Shown in pieces: positions 9,013 to 18,259 of a stretch of DNA of 64,000 nt. The translations under genes were made by a program, and so were the position numbers. The notes beneath the pieces were generated by a model that saw only the letters and a program-made list of their open reading frames with translations, was not told where the DNA came from and ran no database searches. Numbering within the stretch: the first letter of the stretch is position 1; each line of letters begins with the position of its first letter. Origin of the DNA: Phyllobacterium chamaecytisi (GTDB lineage Bacteria > Pseudomonadota > Alphaproteobacteria > Rhizobiales > Rhizobiaceae); the NCBI RefSeq assembly GCF_020164455.1, contig NZ_JAIQWW010000012.1:115370-179369 (forward strand), given 5' to 3'.

Positions 9013-9942
9013 TCAAAGCGCCTTTTCGAGCTCCGGCAAGATGACGAAGAGATCACCGACGAGGCCATAGTCAGCGACCTGGAAGATCGGCGCTTCCTCG
9101 TCCTTGTTGATGGCGACGATGACTTTCGAGTCCTTCATACCGGCCAGATGCTGGATCGCGCCGGAAATACCGACGGCGATGTAGAGATCCGGTGCCACTA
9201 CCTTGCCGGTCTGGCCAACCTGCCAATCGTTTGGCGCGTAACCGGCATCCACTGCGGCGCGCGAGGCGCCAACGGCTGCACCGAGCTTGTCGGCAACCGG
9301 AAGGATGACTTCCTTGAACTTCTCGCTCGAGCCAAGGGCACGGCCACCGGAGATGATGATCCTTGCCGATGTCAGCTCCGGACGGTCGCCGCCGGAAAGC
9401 TTGGCCTCGACGAACTTCGACAGACCGGGGTTGGCTGCAGCCGAGACAGTTTCGACCGGAGCCGAACCGCCTTCGCCGGCTGCCGCGAAGGTTGCGGTGC
9501 GCACGGTGATGACCTTCGTGGCGTCGGTTGCCTGCACGGTCTGGATGGCGTTGCCCGCATAGATCGGGCGCTTGAACGTATCGGGCGAGATGACCTCGAT
9601 GATGTCCGAGACCTGCATGACGTCGAGCAGGGCAGCAACACGCGGCAGGATGTTCTTGCCGTTGGTGGTGGCTGCGGCAATGATCGTGTCATAATTGCCA
9701 GCCAGCGAAACGATGAGCGCTGCGCTTGCCTCGGCAAGGCGGTTGGCCAGATCGTCACTGTCGGCGAGGAGAACCTTTTTGACACCCGCAAGCTTGGCAG
9801 CCTGATCGGCGACGCCCTTGGCGCCTTTGCCTGCGACGAGTACGTGCACATCGGAGCCGATGGCAAGCGCTGCCGTCAGTGCCTTGGCGGTCTGGTCGGA
9901 AAGGGTCTCGTTGTCATGTTCGGCAAAAAGAAGAATAGCCAT
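9013..9942 (-). CDS. etfA: Electron transfer flavoprotein subunit alpha
   Basis: A 309-residue FAD-binding subunit of the electron transfer flavoprotein, which takes electrons from acyl-CoA and dimethylglycine-type dehydrogenases and passes them to ETF:ubiquinone oxidoreductase. The C-terminal FAD domain carries the family segment [16 protein letters not shown], then AINKDE and the [10 protein letters not shown] ending. Upstream AAGGAA serves as ribosome-binding site. It follows etfB by 18 bp, giving a two-gene operon ended by the hairpin at 8942-8981. Confidence 0.96.
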   Translation of the reverse strand: MAILLFAEHDNETLSDQTAKALTAALAIGSDVHVLVAGKGAKGVADQAAKLAGVKKVLLADSDDLANRLAEASAALIVSLAGNYDTIIAAATTNGKNILPRVAALLDVMQVSDIIEVISPDTFKRPIYAGNAIQTVQATDATKVITVRTATFAAAGEGGSAPVETVSAAANPGLSKFVEAKLSGGDRPELTSARIIISGGRALGSSEKFKEVILPVADKLGAAVGASRAAVDAGYAPNDWQVGQTGKVVAPDLYIAVGISGAIQHLAGMKDSKVIVAINKDEEAPIFQVADYGLVGDLFVILPELEKAL

Positions 9943-9960
9943 GGTGAAATTCCTTATCCT

Positions 9961-10713
9961 TTAAATCAGAACGCCGGCTTCGTTCTTCAGCTTGCTGATG
10001 AGTTCAGCGACATCCTTGACCTTGACGCCCGCCTTGCGGCCACCTGGCTCTTCAGTCTTGATGACCTTCAAACGCGGCTTGGTATCGACGCCATAATCGG
10101 CAGCGGACTTTTCATCCAGCGGCTTTTTCTTGGCCTTCATGATGTTCGGCAGCGAGGCATAACGCGGCTGGTTCAGGCGGAGGTCGGTGGTGACGATCGC
10201 CGGGAGCGTGATTTCGATTGTCTGCAGGCCGCCATCGACTTCCCGGGTGACCTTGGCATTGTCGCTACCGAGCTCGACCTTGGATGCGAAGGTGCCCTGG
10301 CTCCAGCCAAGCAGGGCCGCAAGCATCTGGCCGGTCTGGTTGGCATCGTCGTCGATGGCCTGCTTGCCGAGGATGACGAGCTTTGGCTGTTCGGCGTCGA
10401 CGACGCCCTTCAAAATTTTGGCGACGGCGAGCGGCTCGACGATATCGTCAACCTTGACCAGAATGCCGCGGTCGGCACCCATGGCGAGCGCGGTGCGAAT
10501 GGTTTCCTGCGCCTGTGCCGGGCCGATCGATACGACGATCACTTCCTCGACCTTGCCGGCTTCCTTCAGACGGAGAGCTTCCTCGACCGCGATTTCGTCG
10601 AATGGGTTCATCGACATCTTCACATTGGCAAGTTCAACGCCGGAGCCGTCGCCTTTTACCCTGATCTTCACGTTGTAATCGACTACCCGCTTTACCGGTA
10701 CGAGGACTTTCAT
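9961..10713 (-). CDS. etfB: Electron transfer flavoprotein subunit beta
   Basis: A 250-residue partner of EtfA that binds AMP structurally and docks the dehydrogenases. It starts [14 protein letters not shown], has the [17 protein letters not shown] segment near residues 35-50, and the beta-subunit signature near [14 protein letters not shown]. Length is the family norm. A GAGAGGGA ribosome-binding sequence precedes the ATG. It is the first gene of the etfBA operon. Confidence 0.96.
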   Translation of the reverse strand: MKVLVPVKRVVDYNVKIRVKGDGSGVELANVKMSMNPFDEIAVEEALRLKEAGKVEEVIVVSIGPAQAQETIRTALAMGADRGILVKVDDIVEPLAVAKILKGVVDAEQPKLVILGKQAIDDDANQTGQMLAALLGWSQGTFASKVELGSDNAKVTREVDGGLQTIEITLPAIVTTDLRLNQPRYASLPNIMKAKKKPLDEKSAADYGVDTKPRLKVIKTEEPGGRKAGVKVKDVAELISKLKNEAGVLI

Positions 10714-10895
10714 AGGGATTCCCTCTCAAATAAACGAAGGACAGATTTACCTGTCCCGTGGTGCTACCCGCTTGCCGGAAGCCGACATGGAGGTGAGAAA
10801 AACGACACGTTTGTGCCGGGATTGCGCGGGACCGTAATTATGGGCGGAGTAAAGGTCAATCTGGCTGCGCCAAGTTCAACCGATTGAAAGAACGA

Positions 10896-11657
10896 TCATC
10901 GGCCCCACTTGACCGGTTCTGCCTCGCGGGTGACTGGCTCCGGTTGTTTCTCCACCACGACGGCGCGCGGCGAGACGATAGCCCGGTCAAACAATGGCAC
11001 GCTTCGACGTTTCATGATCACGATAAGCACAGCGCCGGCGATGATGCCGCCGACGTGGGTCGGCCAGGACACCTGTTCCTGCCCGCCCCATAAAAGCATT
11101 GCGAATTGTATCACAACCCACAGCACCAGCGGATAGATTGCCGGGATGCGCAGGGGAATGCGCCCAAACGCCAGCACCCAGACCTTTACGCGTGGATGCA
11201 GCAGCAGATAGGCGGAGACAATGCCGGCGATGGCGCCGGAAGCGCCGATGAGCGGCGCTTCTGAATCGGGCAGGATCACGCCATGCAGGAACGCTCCGGC
11301 AGCGGCGCATAGAAGATAGAAAATCAGAAACTTGATGTGGCCAAGCGCATCTTCGACGTTGTCGCCGAAGACCCAGAGGAACAGCATATTGCCGCCGAGA
11401 TGGAAGATGTCAGCGTGCAGGAAGGCGTAGGTGATGTAGGTGAAATCGGACGGGACGAAGTAGTAACTGGCAGGCAGAACCGCGATGTCATGGATGACGG
11501 CGGGTATGTAACCGAGGCCGATCGCGGCGGCCTGGGCAGTCTCGCCGTCAACAGCCATGACCAGATAGACAAGCACGTTGATGACGATCAGCGAAAGCGT
11601 CACATATTGCAGCTTGATGTATTTGAGACTGTTGGCGTCATGCAATGGAATGAACAT
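10896..11657 (-). CDS. Rhomboid family intramembrane serine protease
   Basis: A 253-residue polytopic membrane protein with about six helices. The rhomboid catalytic dyad is visible: Ser140 in GASGAIAG and His201 in HVGG. The HLGGNMLFLWVFG segment (Asn90) forms the oxyanion side. It cleaves membrane-anchored substrates inside the bilayer; bacterial targets are mostly unknown. It has a 50-bp gap to the upstream adenosyltransferase gene and may share its transcript. Confidence 0.92.
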   Translation of the reverse strand: MFIPLHDANSLKYIKLQYVTLSLIVINVLVYLVMAVDGETAQAAAIGLGYIPAVIHDIAVLPASYYFVPSDFTYITYAFLHADIFHLGGNMLFLWVFGDNVEDALGHIKFLIFYLLCAAAGAFLHGVILPDSEAPLIGASGAIAGIVSAYLLLHPRVKVWVLAFGRIPLRIPAIYPLVLWVVIQFAMLLWGGQEQVSWPTHVGGIIAGAVLIVIMKRRSVPLFDRAIVSPRAVVVEKQPEPVTREAEPVKWGR

Positions 11658-11707
11658 CGGCGCCGGTCCCCTGCCTCAGCGATCGTGACATTTAGCGATT
11701 GTGGCAT

Positions 11708-12289
11708 TTAGCGATTGTGACCGGGCACCCATAACACGTCCCTCGCGCCATTGTCATTGACCACGCGGGCGGCGACAAAGAGAAAATCCGAAACGCGGTT
11801 GATGTATTTCAGGGCGGCCGGTGTGACCGTCTCGTCGGGCTTCTGGGCGAGTTCGACCATCTGCCGTTCGGCGCGGCGTGCCACGGTGCGGGCAAGGTGC
11901 AGCGCAGCGGATGCGGGCGAGCCGCCGGGCAGCACAAAAGAACGCAATGGCGCAAGGTTTGCGTTCAACCGGTCAATCTCCGCTTCAAGCCGCAGGACCT
12001 GGCCGTCGATAATGCGCAAGGGCTCATAAGGGAGCGTTTCGCCTGTATCGGGCGTTGCAAGATCGGCACCGAGATCGAAGAGGTCGTTCTGGATGCGCAT
12101 AAGCATGGCGTCGAGTTCGGGGAAGGCTTTCTCCGTGTGGAGCCGTGCGAGCCCGAGACAAGAATTTGCTTCGTCCACGGTACCGTAGGCTTCAACGCGC
12201 AGATCATGTTTCAGACGCCGTTCGCCGCTGCCGAGGCCGGTCGTGCCGTCATCGCCCGTACGCGTGTAAATCTTGTTGAGCTTGACCAT
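11708..12289 (-). CDS. Corrinoid (ATP:cob(I)alamin) adenosyltransferase, PduO type
   Basis: A 193-residue enzyme that adenosylates cob(I)alamin to coenzyme B12. The start at 12289 gives the family N-terminus MVKLNKIYTRTGDDG with the ATP-binding TRTGDDGTTGL loop. Later ARTVARRAER and the INRVSDFLF segment are the other family signatures. It is 13 bp downstream of the small twin-membrane-segment gene and upstream of the rhomboid gene. PduO/MMAB-type enzymes usually supply B12 enzymes such as methylmalonyl-CoA mutase rather than the biosynthetic CobA route. Confidence 0.92.
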   Translation of the reverse strand: MVKLNKIYTRTGDDGTTGLGSGERRLKHDLRVEAYGTVDEANSCLGLARLHTEKAFPELDAMLMRIQNDLFDLGADLATPDTGETLPYEPLRIIDGQVLRLEAEIDRLNANLAPLRSFVLPGGSPASAALHLARTVARRAERQMVELAQKPDETVTPAALKYINRVSDFLFVAARVVNDNGARDVLWVPGHNR

Positions 12290-12302
12290 ATGATTGGTGT
12301 CT

Positions 12303-12500
12303 CTAGCCTGCCGCGCGGTGGAAATAGATCGCACCGACGATGAGGATAATGGCGACCAGCTGCAATAATATGCGCAATTGCATCATCTTGTTGGAGAAGT
12401 TGGCGTCGCCGCCCTTCATCATGTTACGCAGGCCAATCAGAAGCACGATGGTCACCGCGGCAATTGCCACGAGCGCCAAAAATTTGAAAATGACATCCAT
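12303..12500 (-). CDS. Small twin-transmembrane (HIG1-like) protein
   Basis: A 65-residue protein made almost entirely of two hydrophobic helices (about residues 5-23 and 43-61) joined by a polar loop with GGDANFSNKMMQLR. This resembles the HIG1/twin-transmembrane family, which in mitochondria supports respiratory complexes. The bacterial role is not known. It is tightly linked to the adenosyltransferase gene, 13 bp apart. Confidence 0.75.
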   Translation of the reverse strand: MDVIFKFLALVAIAAVTIVLLIGLRNMMKGGDANFSNKMMQLRILLQLVAIILIVGAIYFHRAAG

Positions 12501-12543
12501 ACTCTATTCCTTGATCGTCAGACTTGCCTGCAGTCTGCTCCTG

Positions 12544-13407
12544 TCACGACTGGCTCGCAAGCACGCGATATAGCGCACGTGCGGATAGAAATCTGCGGGC
12601 AAAGTTTGTAATTTTTGCCGGGCGTGTCACCAGATAATGAGGACGCGGGCGGGGATTTTCCAATGCGTCCTTAAGCACCGCATAGACCGCATCAGGACCG
12701 AGTTTAAATTTCGACTTGGTGCCGCCCCCCGAAAGCCGGGCTATCAGCCTGCGGTACTCATCACGATGCACCGAGTTTTCGACGTCGATGTACTTTTCGA
12801 TCTGCTTGCGAGCATTGTAGGTGAACCGGGTGGCGATGGGCCCCGGCTCGATCAGCGACATTTGGACGCCTGAGCCTTCCAGTTCCATCCGCTGCACCAG
12901 CATCAGCCCCTCCAGCGCGAATTTTGATGCGACATAGGCGCCGCGCCATTTCATCGGTACGAGGCCAAGGATGGACGAGCAATGGACGATCCGGCCATGG
13001 CCCTGCTTGCGCATCACCGGTACAAGATACTGGGTGAGCTCATGCCAACCGAAGAAATTGCTGTCGAACTGTTCGCGCAGTCCATTGATGGGGAGATCTT
13101 CCACCGCGCCGGGCAAAGCGTAGGCGCCATTGTTGAAGAGGGCATCCAGCGTGCCGCCGGTTTCGCCGAGCACCGCTTCGACCAGCGCAGAGATCGATTC
13201 GGATTTGCTGTAGTCCATGTAAAAGGTGGTTAAGCCGTCGGCCTGAAGCATTTCAATATCTGCAGGATTCCGGGCGGTCGCGAAGACGGTCCAGCCGTCC
13301 CGTTTCAACGCCCGGGCGCAATGAGCCCCTATCCCGCTGGAACATCCTGTGATCAAAATCGTTCTAGAACGGGTCATGTTTTCCGGATGTTTTTCAATTG
13401 ATTGCAT
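12544..13407 (-). CDS. SDR family NAD(P)-dependent oxidoreductase
   Basis: A 287-residue short-chain dehydrogenase if started at 13407; an ATG at 13377 would give 277 residues and a more typical N-terminus. Visible motifs are the cofactor loop TGCSSGIG (20-27), the NNGAYA strand equivalent to NNAG, a catalytic Ser in HCSSILG and the active-site YVASK. The ATAR segment after strand 2 hints at NADP preference. Substrate cannot be read from the sequence. Confidence 0.88.
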   Translation of the reverse strand: MQSIEKHPENMTRSRTILITGCSSGIGAHCARALKRDGWTVFATARNPADIEMLQADGLTTFYMDYSKSESISALVEAVLGETGGTLDALFNNGAYALPGAVEDLPINGLREQFDSNFFGWHELTQYLVPVMRKQGHGRIVHCSSILGLVPMKWRGAYVASKFALEGLMLVQRMELEGSGVQMSLIEPGPIATRFTYNARKQIEKYIDVENSVHRDEYRRLIARLSGGGTKSKFKLGPDAVYAVLKDALENPRPRPHYLVTRPAKITNFARRFLSARALYRVLASQS

Positions 13408-13472
13408 GAAAAGACTTCACATATTCCCCGGCGCCTTGCAATCTGCTCAGTTGAAGGGGCGAACAATCATCT

Positions 13473-14327
13473 ATGCGTAGGGCAAAATCTTTTCTTTGGC
13501 GTGTTGTCGTCGATACGTGGCGGCATTTCAGCACCGATGATGGTTGGGCGCTCGCAAGCCACGTTGCCCTTTCGGGAATTCTCGCGCTTTTTCCGTTCCT
13601 GATTTTCGCGACTTCCCTCGCAAGTTTTCTTGGGGCGAGCGCCTTCACCGATACGGCTGTTCATGTGATCTTCGATACTTGGCCGGAGGTGATCGCCAAG
13701 CCGATTGCGCAGGAAGTGCGCAATGTCCTCAATATTCAGCGCGGCGGCCTTTTGACGATCAGCGTGATCGCGGCAGCCTATTTTGCCTCGAACGGTATCG
13801 AAGCGCTGCGGGTCGCGCTCAACCGTGCTTATCGCGTCATCGATACCCGTTCGATCGTCTATTGCCGCCTGCAAAGCCTCGGCTATGTCATCGTCGCAAC
13901 GATCGGCATCATGGCCATCAGCTTCCTGCTGATCCTGGCGCCGCTCGCCATGCGTATCGCGACCATCTATATCCCGGAGCTTGTTCTCGTATCAGGAACG
14001 ATCAGTTTCTGGCGCTATTGTATTGCTTCGGCTGTGCTGATTATCGGCTTGCTGGTGGTGCATTTGTGGCTGCCGGCCGGGCACCGCCGTTTTGTCGAGA
14101 TCTTGCCCGGCGTCCTGTTGACGCTGCTTGCATGGACCGTTGGCGCTACGATCTTTGCAAGTTATCTCGAAACCTTTGCAACCTATGTGTCGACCTATGC
14201 GGGTCTCGCATCGATCATGGCGGCGATCGTTTTCCTCTATATCGTCGCGGCCATCTTCATCATCGGCGCGGAAATCAACGCCGCCATCATCCGTTATTGG
14301 GAAATCGAGGAAGCCACGCGTCTCTGA
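13473..14327 (+). CDS. YihY/BrkB family inner-membrane protein
   Basis: A 284-residue polytopic protein of the YihY/virulence factor BrkB family. It starts just outside the membrane with the DDGWALASHVALSG segment that marks the family, then about six hydrophobic helices, ending YIVAAIFIIGAEINA. The family was once called ribonuclease BN in error; its role (possibly transport) is unproven. Its last 34 bp overlap the 3' end of the opposing DMT transporter gene. Confidence 0.9.
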   Translation: MRRAKSFLWRVVVDTWRHFSTDDGWALASHVALSGILALFPFLIFATSLASFLGASAFTDTAVHVIFDTWPEVIAKPIAQEVRNVLNIQRGGLLTISVIAAAYFASNGIEALRVALNRAYRVIDTRSIVYCRLQSLGYVIVATIGIMAISFLLILAPLAMRIATIYIPELVLVSGTISFWRYCIASAVLIIGLLVVHLWLPAGHRRFVEILPGVLLTLLAWTVGATIFASYLETFATYVSTYAGLASIMAAIVFLYIVAAIFIIGAEINAAIIRYWEIEEATRL

Positions 14328-15178
14328 CCCGTCGAGAGGGCAACGCCTAGGCTGGCAATGACCATTCCCACCAGCTGGAACGGTGTCAGTGTTTCGCCGA
14401 ACAGCGCATAGGCCATCAGCGCCGTGACACCCGGAACCAGATAGAACAGCGATGCAACCTTGGACACGGCCCCCTGATTGATGAGCAGCATCAGCAGAAG
14501 CACGGCGCCGATCGACAGGACGAATACCAGCCAGAACATGGCGAATATCAATTCGCCCGACCAGATGATCGTGTGCGTCTCCAGCAGCAGCGAGCATATG
14601 CCAGTGAGGACGGCAGCGCCAAGATATTGCAGGGTCGTACCCGCCTTCAGATCGATAGTGCCGACGAAGCGTTTTTGCCAGACGGTGCCGATGCTGATGG
14701 CAACAACCGAAAAGATTGCTGCCGAAACAGTCGCCGGGGTGATGCCGCCGGCGGAAATGACGAGCTTCGGCCACAGGACCATGGCGACGCCGATGCAGCC
14801 GACGGCAAGCCCGGCCCAATGGCGCGGCTGGATGGTTTCGCCGAGTACCAGCCCCGCGATCAGCGCTGTGATCAAGGGCTGCAGTCCAACGACGAGTGCC
14901 GACATACCTGCGGGCAATCCATTGTGAATGGCCCAGAAGGCGGCGCCGAGATAGGCTCCGTGTATGAGGCATCCCGCAATGATCGCGTGCATTGCACCAC
15001 GTTTGCTGGGCCAGTGATTGCCATCGAGTACCACCCAGAGGCCAAGGATAACGCCCGCGATCAAAAACCGAACCGTTAGGAAATAGAACGGCTCTATGTA
15101 GGGCATGGCATAGCGCGCGCCGATGAAGCCGGTGGCCCAAAGAACGACGAACAGAGCGGGAAAATAACGGACAGGCAT
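14294..15178 (-). CDS. EamA/DMT superfamily transporter
   Basis: A 294-residue ten-helix transporter with two EamA repeats; the start at 15178 opens with MPVRYFPALFVVLWATGFIGA, a standard first helix. The second repeat shows GAVLLLMLLINQGAV and the LVPGVTALMAYALFGETL segment. These carriers export amino acids or other metabolites; substrate unknown. It converges on the brkB-like gene with a 34-bp overlap of coding regions. Confidence 0.88.
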   Translation of the reverse strand: MPVRYFPALFVVLWATGFIGARYAMPYIEPFYFLTVRFLIAGVILGLWVVLDGNHWPSKRGAMHAIIAGCLIHGAYLGAAFWAIHNGLPAGMSALVVGLQPLITALIAGLVLGETIQPRHWAGLAVGCIGVAMVLWPKLVISAGGITPATVSAAIFSVVAISIGTVWQKRFVGTIDLKAGTTLQYLGAAVLTGICSLLLETHTIIWSGELIFAMFWLVFVLSIGAVLLLMLLINQGAVSKVASLFYLVPGVTALMAYALFGETLTPFQLVGMVIASLGVALSTGQRRVASSISQ

Positions 15179-15245
15179 AGTCAAGGGACCGGATCGGGAA
15201 TGCATTGTGGTGCTGATCTATACCGGAACGGGCAGAGGCGATAGA

Positions 15246-16106
15246 TCACAACCCGATCATAGCGTGTATCTCCTGACAGGTGACACCTCCTTGCCGCAGT
15301 GAACGCAACGCGGTGTCCTTGCGGCTTTTCGAAAGTTTCTCCCCGTCGTGATCCAGGATAAGTGCATGGTGGTGATAAACAGGCGGCTCAATATCGAATA
15401 TCCGCTGCAGCAGGCGATGGACGCTTGTTGCCTGGAAAAGGTCCTTGCCGCGCACGACGTGGGTGATGCCTTGCAACGCATCGTCGATGACGACGGACAG
15501 ATGATAGCTCGTCGGCATATCCTTTCGCGCAATGATGACGTCACCCCAAATACGCGGTGCGGCTTCGACGGTGCGTTCTTCACCGGCAAGCTCGGTCCAG
15601 AAAAATGGCTCGCCGATATGTTCAAGCGCACGGTCCATGTTCAAACGCCATGAAAACGGTTGTCCTTCGCTGATACGCCGTTCGCGCTCGGCGTTTGAAA
15701 GCTGCCGGTCCGTTGGCGGATAGAGCAGGGCTCCGTCCGGATCGCGCGGCCAGCTCTCATTTCCGCCAAGGTTTTCGATTTCGCGTTTGATCTCGCCGCG
15801 GCTTAGAAACGCTGGATAGACGAGTTCCATATCGATCAGTCGATCGAGCGCCTCGCGGTAGACAGGGAAGTGTTCCGACTGGCGGCGGACCGGCTTCTCC
15901 CAATCGAAGCCGATCCAGTGCAGATCCTCCTGCATGGTCTGTTCGAGTTCCGGGGTGCAGCGCTCCCGGTCGATATCTTCCATGCGCAGGAGCAATCTGC
16001 CGCCTGCATCGCGCGCCATCTGCTGGTTGAGCAACGCGGAACAGGCATGGCCGAGATGCAGATGGCCATTGGGGCTGGGGGCAAAGCGGAATACCGGAAC
16101 TGTCAT
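15246..16106 (-). CDS. gluQRS: Glutamyl-Q tRNA(Asp) synthetase
   Basis: A 286-residue paralogue of glutamyl-tRNA synthetase lacking the anticodon-binding half. It activates glutamate and attaches it to queuosine in tRNA-Asp. Class I signatures are visible as FAPSPNGHLHLGHA (HIGH equivalent, about residues 8-21) and GEKLSKS near the C-terminus. The start at 16106 removes an unlikely N-terminal extension. It is divergent from the AlkA-type glycosylase gene, with 80 bp between them. Confidence 0.93.
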   Translation of the reverse strand: MTVPVFRFAPSPNGHLHLGHACSALLNQQMARDAGGRLLLRMEDIDRERCTPELEQTMQEDLHWIGFDWEKPVRRQSEHFPVYREALDRLIDMELVYPAFLSRGEIKREIENLGGNESWPRDPDGALLYPPTDRQLSNAERERRISEGQPFSWRLNMDRALEHIGEPFFWTELAGEERTVEAAPRIWGDVIIARKDMPTSYHLSVVIDDALQGITHVVRGKDLFQATSVHRLLQRIFDIEPPVYHHHALILDHDGEKLSKSRKDTALRSLRQGGVTCQEIHAMIGL

Positions 16107-16186
16107 GAGTGATGAGTGGCGTTCTTGCGTGGGTATCGAGGCAATTGATACGGTGTTTCCCAAACGAAGCAAAGTGAACGATTGAA

Positions 16187-16831
16187 ATGCGCAGAATTGA
16201 TACGCTCGAGGATATCGCGGAAGGGCTGGAAGCCTTGCTGCGAACCCACCCTGAACTCGCGGCGATTGCCGAACGCGCCGGGCCGCTGCCGCTGCGCCGT
16301 TCCGTCCCGGGCTTCGAGAGCCTTGCCTCGGTGATCGTTTCGCAACAGGTCTCCAAGGCCAGCGCCGATTCGATCTGGAAGCGGCTTGTCAGCATCATCG
16401 ATCCCCTGACACCGGAAAACTATCTTGCTGCTGGCGAGGAGGCGTGGCGGGTTGCCGGCCTATCCCGCGCCAAACAGGCCACTCTCGCCCGGATCAGCGA
16501 AGCGGTCATTGCCGGAGAACTCGATCTTACTGCTTTGGCGGATATGCCGATCGACGAGGCCATGCAGGTCATGACCAATGTGAAGGGGATCGGTCCCTGG
16601 ACAGCGGAAGTCTATCTGCTGTTCTCTGCGGGCCATGCGGATGTCTTCCCGTCGGGAGACGTCGCTCTCCAGCATGCCTATGCCCATGCCTATGGCGAAT
16701 CAGTGCGGCCGGACTCCAAGGCGCTGCGGCTGTTTGCCGAGCGCTGGATCCCGTGGCGCGGTGTTGCCGCCCGACTTTTCTGGGCTTACTATGCCGCAAC
16801 GCGTGGCCGCGATGGCACACCAGTGCCATGA
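16187..16831 (+). CDS. DNA-3-methyladenine glycosylase II (AlkA-like, HhH-GPD)
   Basis: A 214-residue base-excision glycosylase that would remove alkylated purines. The helix-hairpin-helix lies at VKGIGPWTAEVYL (132-144) and the catalytic aspartate is Asp158 in FPSGDVAL. SQQVS (52-56) is a further conserved segment. It lacks the N-terminal domain of E. coli AlkA, as in the shorter MAG-type enzymes. It stands alone, divergent from gluQRS. Confidence 0.9.
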   Translation: MRRIDTLEDIAEGLEALLRTHPELAAIAERAGPLPLRRSVPGFESLASVIVSQQVSKASADSIWKRLVSIIDPLTPENYLAAGEEAWRVAGLSRAKQATLARISEAVIAGELDLTALADMPIDEAMQVMTNVKGIGPWTAEVYLLFSAGHADVFPSGDVALQHAYAHAYGESVRPDSKALRLFAERWIPWRGVAARLFWAYYAATRGRDGTPVP

Positions 16832-16917
16832 AGTTGAAATAACGGGGTTTTTCCTTAGCAAACACCGCAATTTGCTTCACATTCCTGTCACGTCCAGCTT
16901 ACAATAATGCAAGCCTG

Positions 16918-17499
16918 ATGGTTGGATTGGGAGTTGATTCCTTGACAATAGCCGTCTCGCCGGACGGGTTACCGGCTCTGGTACTCAATGCGGACTACCG
17001 TCCGCTCAGTTATTATCCCTTGTCGCTCTGGTCCTGGCAGGACGCGATCAAGGCGGTTTTTCTTGACCGTGTGAACATCGTCGCCGAATACGAGCACGAG
17101 GTTTCCTCGCCCTCCTTCGCGATGCGGCTGCCCAGCGTGGTATCACTCAAGACCTACATCAAACCTTCGCGCAATCCTGCCTTTACCCGGTTCAATGTCT
17201 TCCTGCGCGACCGGTTCGAATGCCAGTATTGCGGCTCGGAGGAAGACCTGACTTTCGATCACGTCATCCCGCGCTGTGCGGGCGGCGAAACGATCTGGGA
17301 GAATGTCGTGGCGGCCTGTTCACCTTGCAATCTTCGCAAGGGCGGTCTGATGCCCAACCGTGCCAAAATGTGGCCGCGGCAAAGGCCCTATGAGCCGACG
17401 GTGCATGATCTGCACAATAACGGCCGGCTGTTTCCGCCAAACCATCTGCACGAAAGCTGGATGGATTATCTCTACTGGGATGTCGAACTGGAACCATAA
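16918..17499 (+). CDS. HNH endonuclease family protein
   Basis: A 193-residue protein with an N-terminal region LVLNADYRPLSYYPLS typical of a widespread alphaproteobacterial HNH family. A zinc-ribbon HNH follows: C102/C105, the DH pair at D114-H115, and C134/C137 with Asn138. The family is nearly universal in Rhizobiales outside any restriction locus, so a housekeeping DNA role is more likely than defence, but the function is unproven. Repeat family B follows 36 bp downstream. Confidence 0.88.
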   Translation: MVGLGVDSLTIAVSPDGLPALVLNADYRPLSYYPLSLWSWQDAIKAVFLDRVNIVAEYEHEVSSPSFAMRLPSVVSLKTYIKPSRNPAFTRFNVFLRDRFECQYCGSEEDLTFDHVIPRCAGGETIWENVVAACSPCNLRKGGLMPNRAKMWPRQRPYEPTVHDLHNNGRLFPPNHLHESWMDYLYWDVELEP

Positions 17500-17535
17500 A
17501 AACCTCTGCCAATCCACCCCGATGGCTGGCGCTGG

Positions 17536-17715
17536 TTATCTCTCCCCTTGTGGGAGAGAAAGGATTTTCCTGGATTTAGCCTCTTTGCTAAATCCTTGGA
17601 AAATCCAAGTGAGGGGGGTACTACGATGATTGCAGATCCCCTCTCTTGCGATTTCTGGCACTTAGCAAAGGCTAAGCTGCTGAAATCGCTTTCTCCCCCA
17701 CTAGGGGGGAGATAA
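17536..17715. repeat. 180-bp dispersed repeat, family B copy 1
   Basis: The element starts TTATCTCTCCCC and ends GGGGGGAGATAA, with inner inverted segments GGATTTAGC...GCTAAATCC and CACTTAGC...GCTAAG that would fold into a branched hairpin. A copy of the same 180-bp length lies at 41409-41588 in the opposite orientation, well conserved at both ends and more diverged in the middle. No target-site duplication is evident. It resembles a non-autonomous palindromic element of the rhizobial intergenic type. Confidence 0.88.
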
Positions 17716-17722
17716 GTGCCGC

Positions 17723-18226
17723 CTACGCCTTCGCTGCGCCCCGGAAAGCGACGAGCATCAAGATCAGGCTGGCGATGGCATTCCAGCCGGCAAAGGACAG
17801 GCCAAATACGCGCAGCGCGGCGGTATCGCATGCGGGCGGGTGAATGGCGTTCATATCCTTCAGAAGATTACCCGCATCGGTGGTGATCGACATGGATACC
17901 GCGGTGCAATCCGTCGGTCCGGCCCAGAATTTCCATTCAACGCCCGCATGGAAGATGGCGAGGCCGAGGCCGATGAGCATGAGGAGCCCCCCAAGTGCCA
18001 GCAGGAGACGTGTAAGGCTCGCTGGCCATTTCAGGCTGGACGAGACAACAGCCAATGCCATCAGCGGAATGCCGGCATAGTAGGGAAAGCGCTGTTCCAG
18101 GCACAATTTGCAGGGCAGATAGCCGCCGATATATTGAAAACCGAGCGCGGAACCGACCGTGAAAACCATTGCGACGAGGAGAAATACGGCCGTCCTGAAA
18201 TGGATGGGGGAATTCGTTGCAGTCAT
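17723..18226 (-). CDS. dsbB: Disulfide bond formation protein DsbB
   Basis: A 167-residue four-helix inner-membrane protein that reoxidises the periplasmic thiol oxidase DsbA and passes electrons to quinone. The first redox pair is CKLC (C39, C42) after helix 1; the second periplasmic loop holds C107 and C133, a wider spacing than in E. coli DsbB. It follows the yqaA-like gene by 33 bp on the same strand, probably as an operon. Confidence 0.87.
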   Translation of the reverse strand: MTATNSPIHFRTAVFLLVAMVFTVGSALGFQYIGGYLPCKLCLEQRFPYYAGIPLMALAVVSSSLKWPASLTRLLLALGGLLMLIGLGLAIFHAGVEWKFWAGPTDCTAVSMSITTDAGNLLKDMNAIHPPACDTAALRVFGLSFAGWNAIASLILMLVAFRGAAKA

Positions 18227-18259
18227 ACTATCTTGCCGTCCTCATTCATGGCGATGGGT

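Noticed and set aside
9148..10887. A 579-residue open frame antisense to etfA and etfB
   Set aside because: It is a mirror of high-GC codon bias. The opposite strand holds two clear ETF subunits with ribosome-binding sites, and the antisense product has no recognisable domain.
16918..17499. HNH nuclease as part of a restriction or defence system
   Set aside because: No methyltransferase or defence gene is adjacent, and the protein matches a housekeeping-type family common in alphaproteobacteria.
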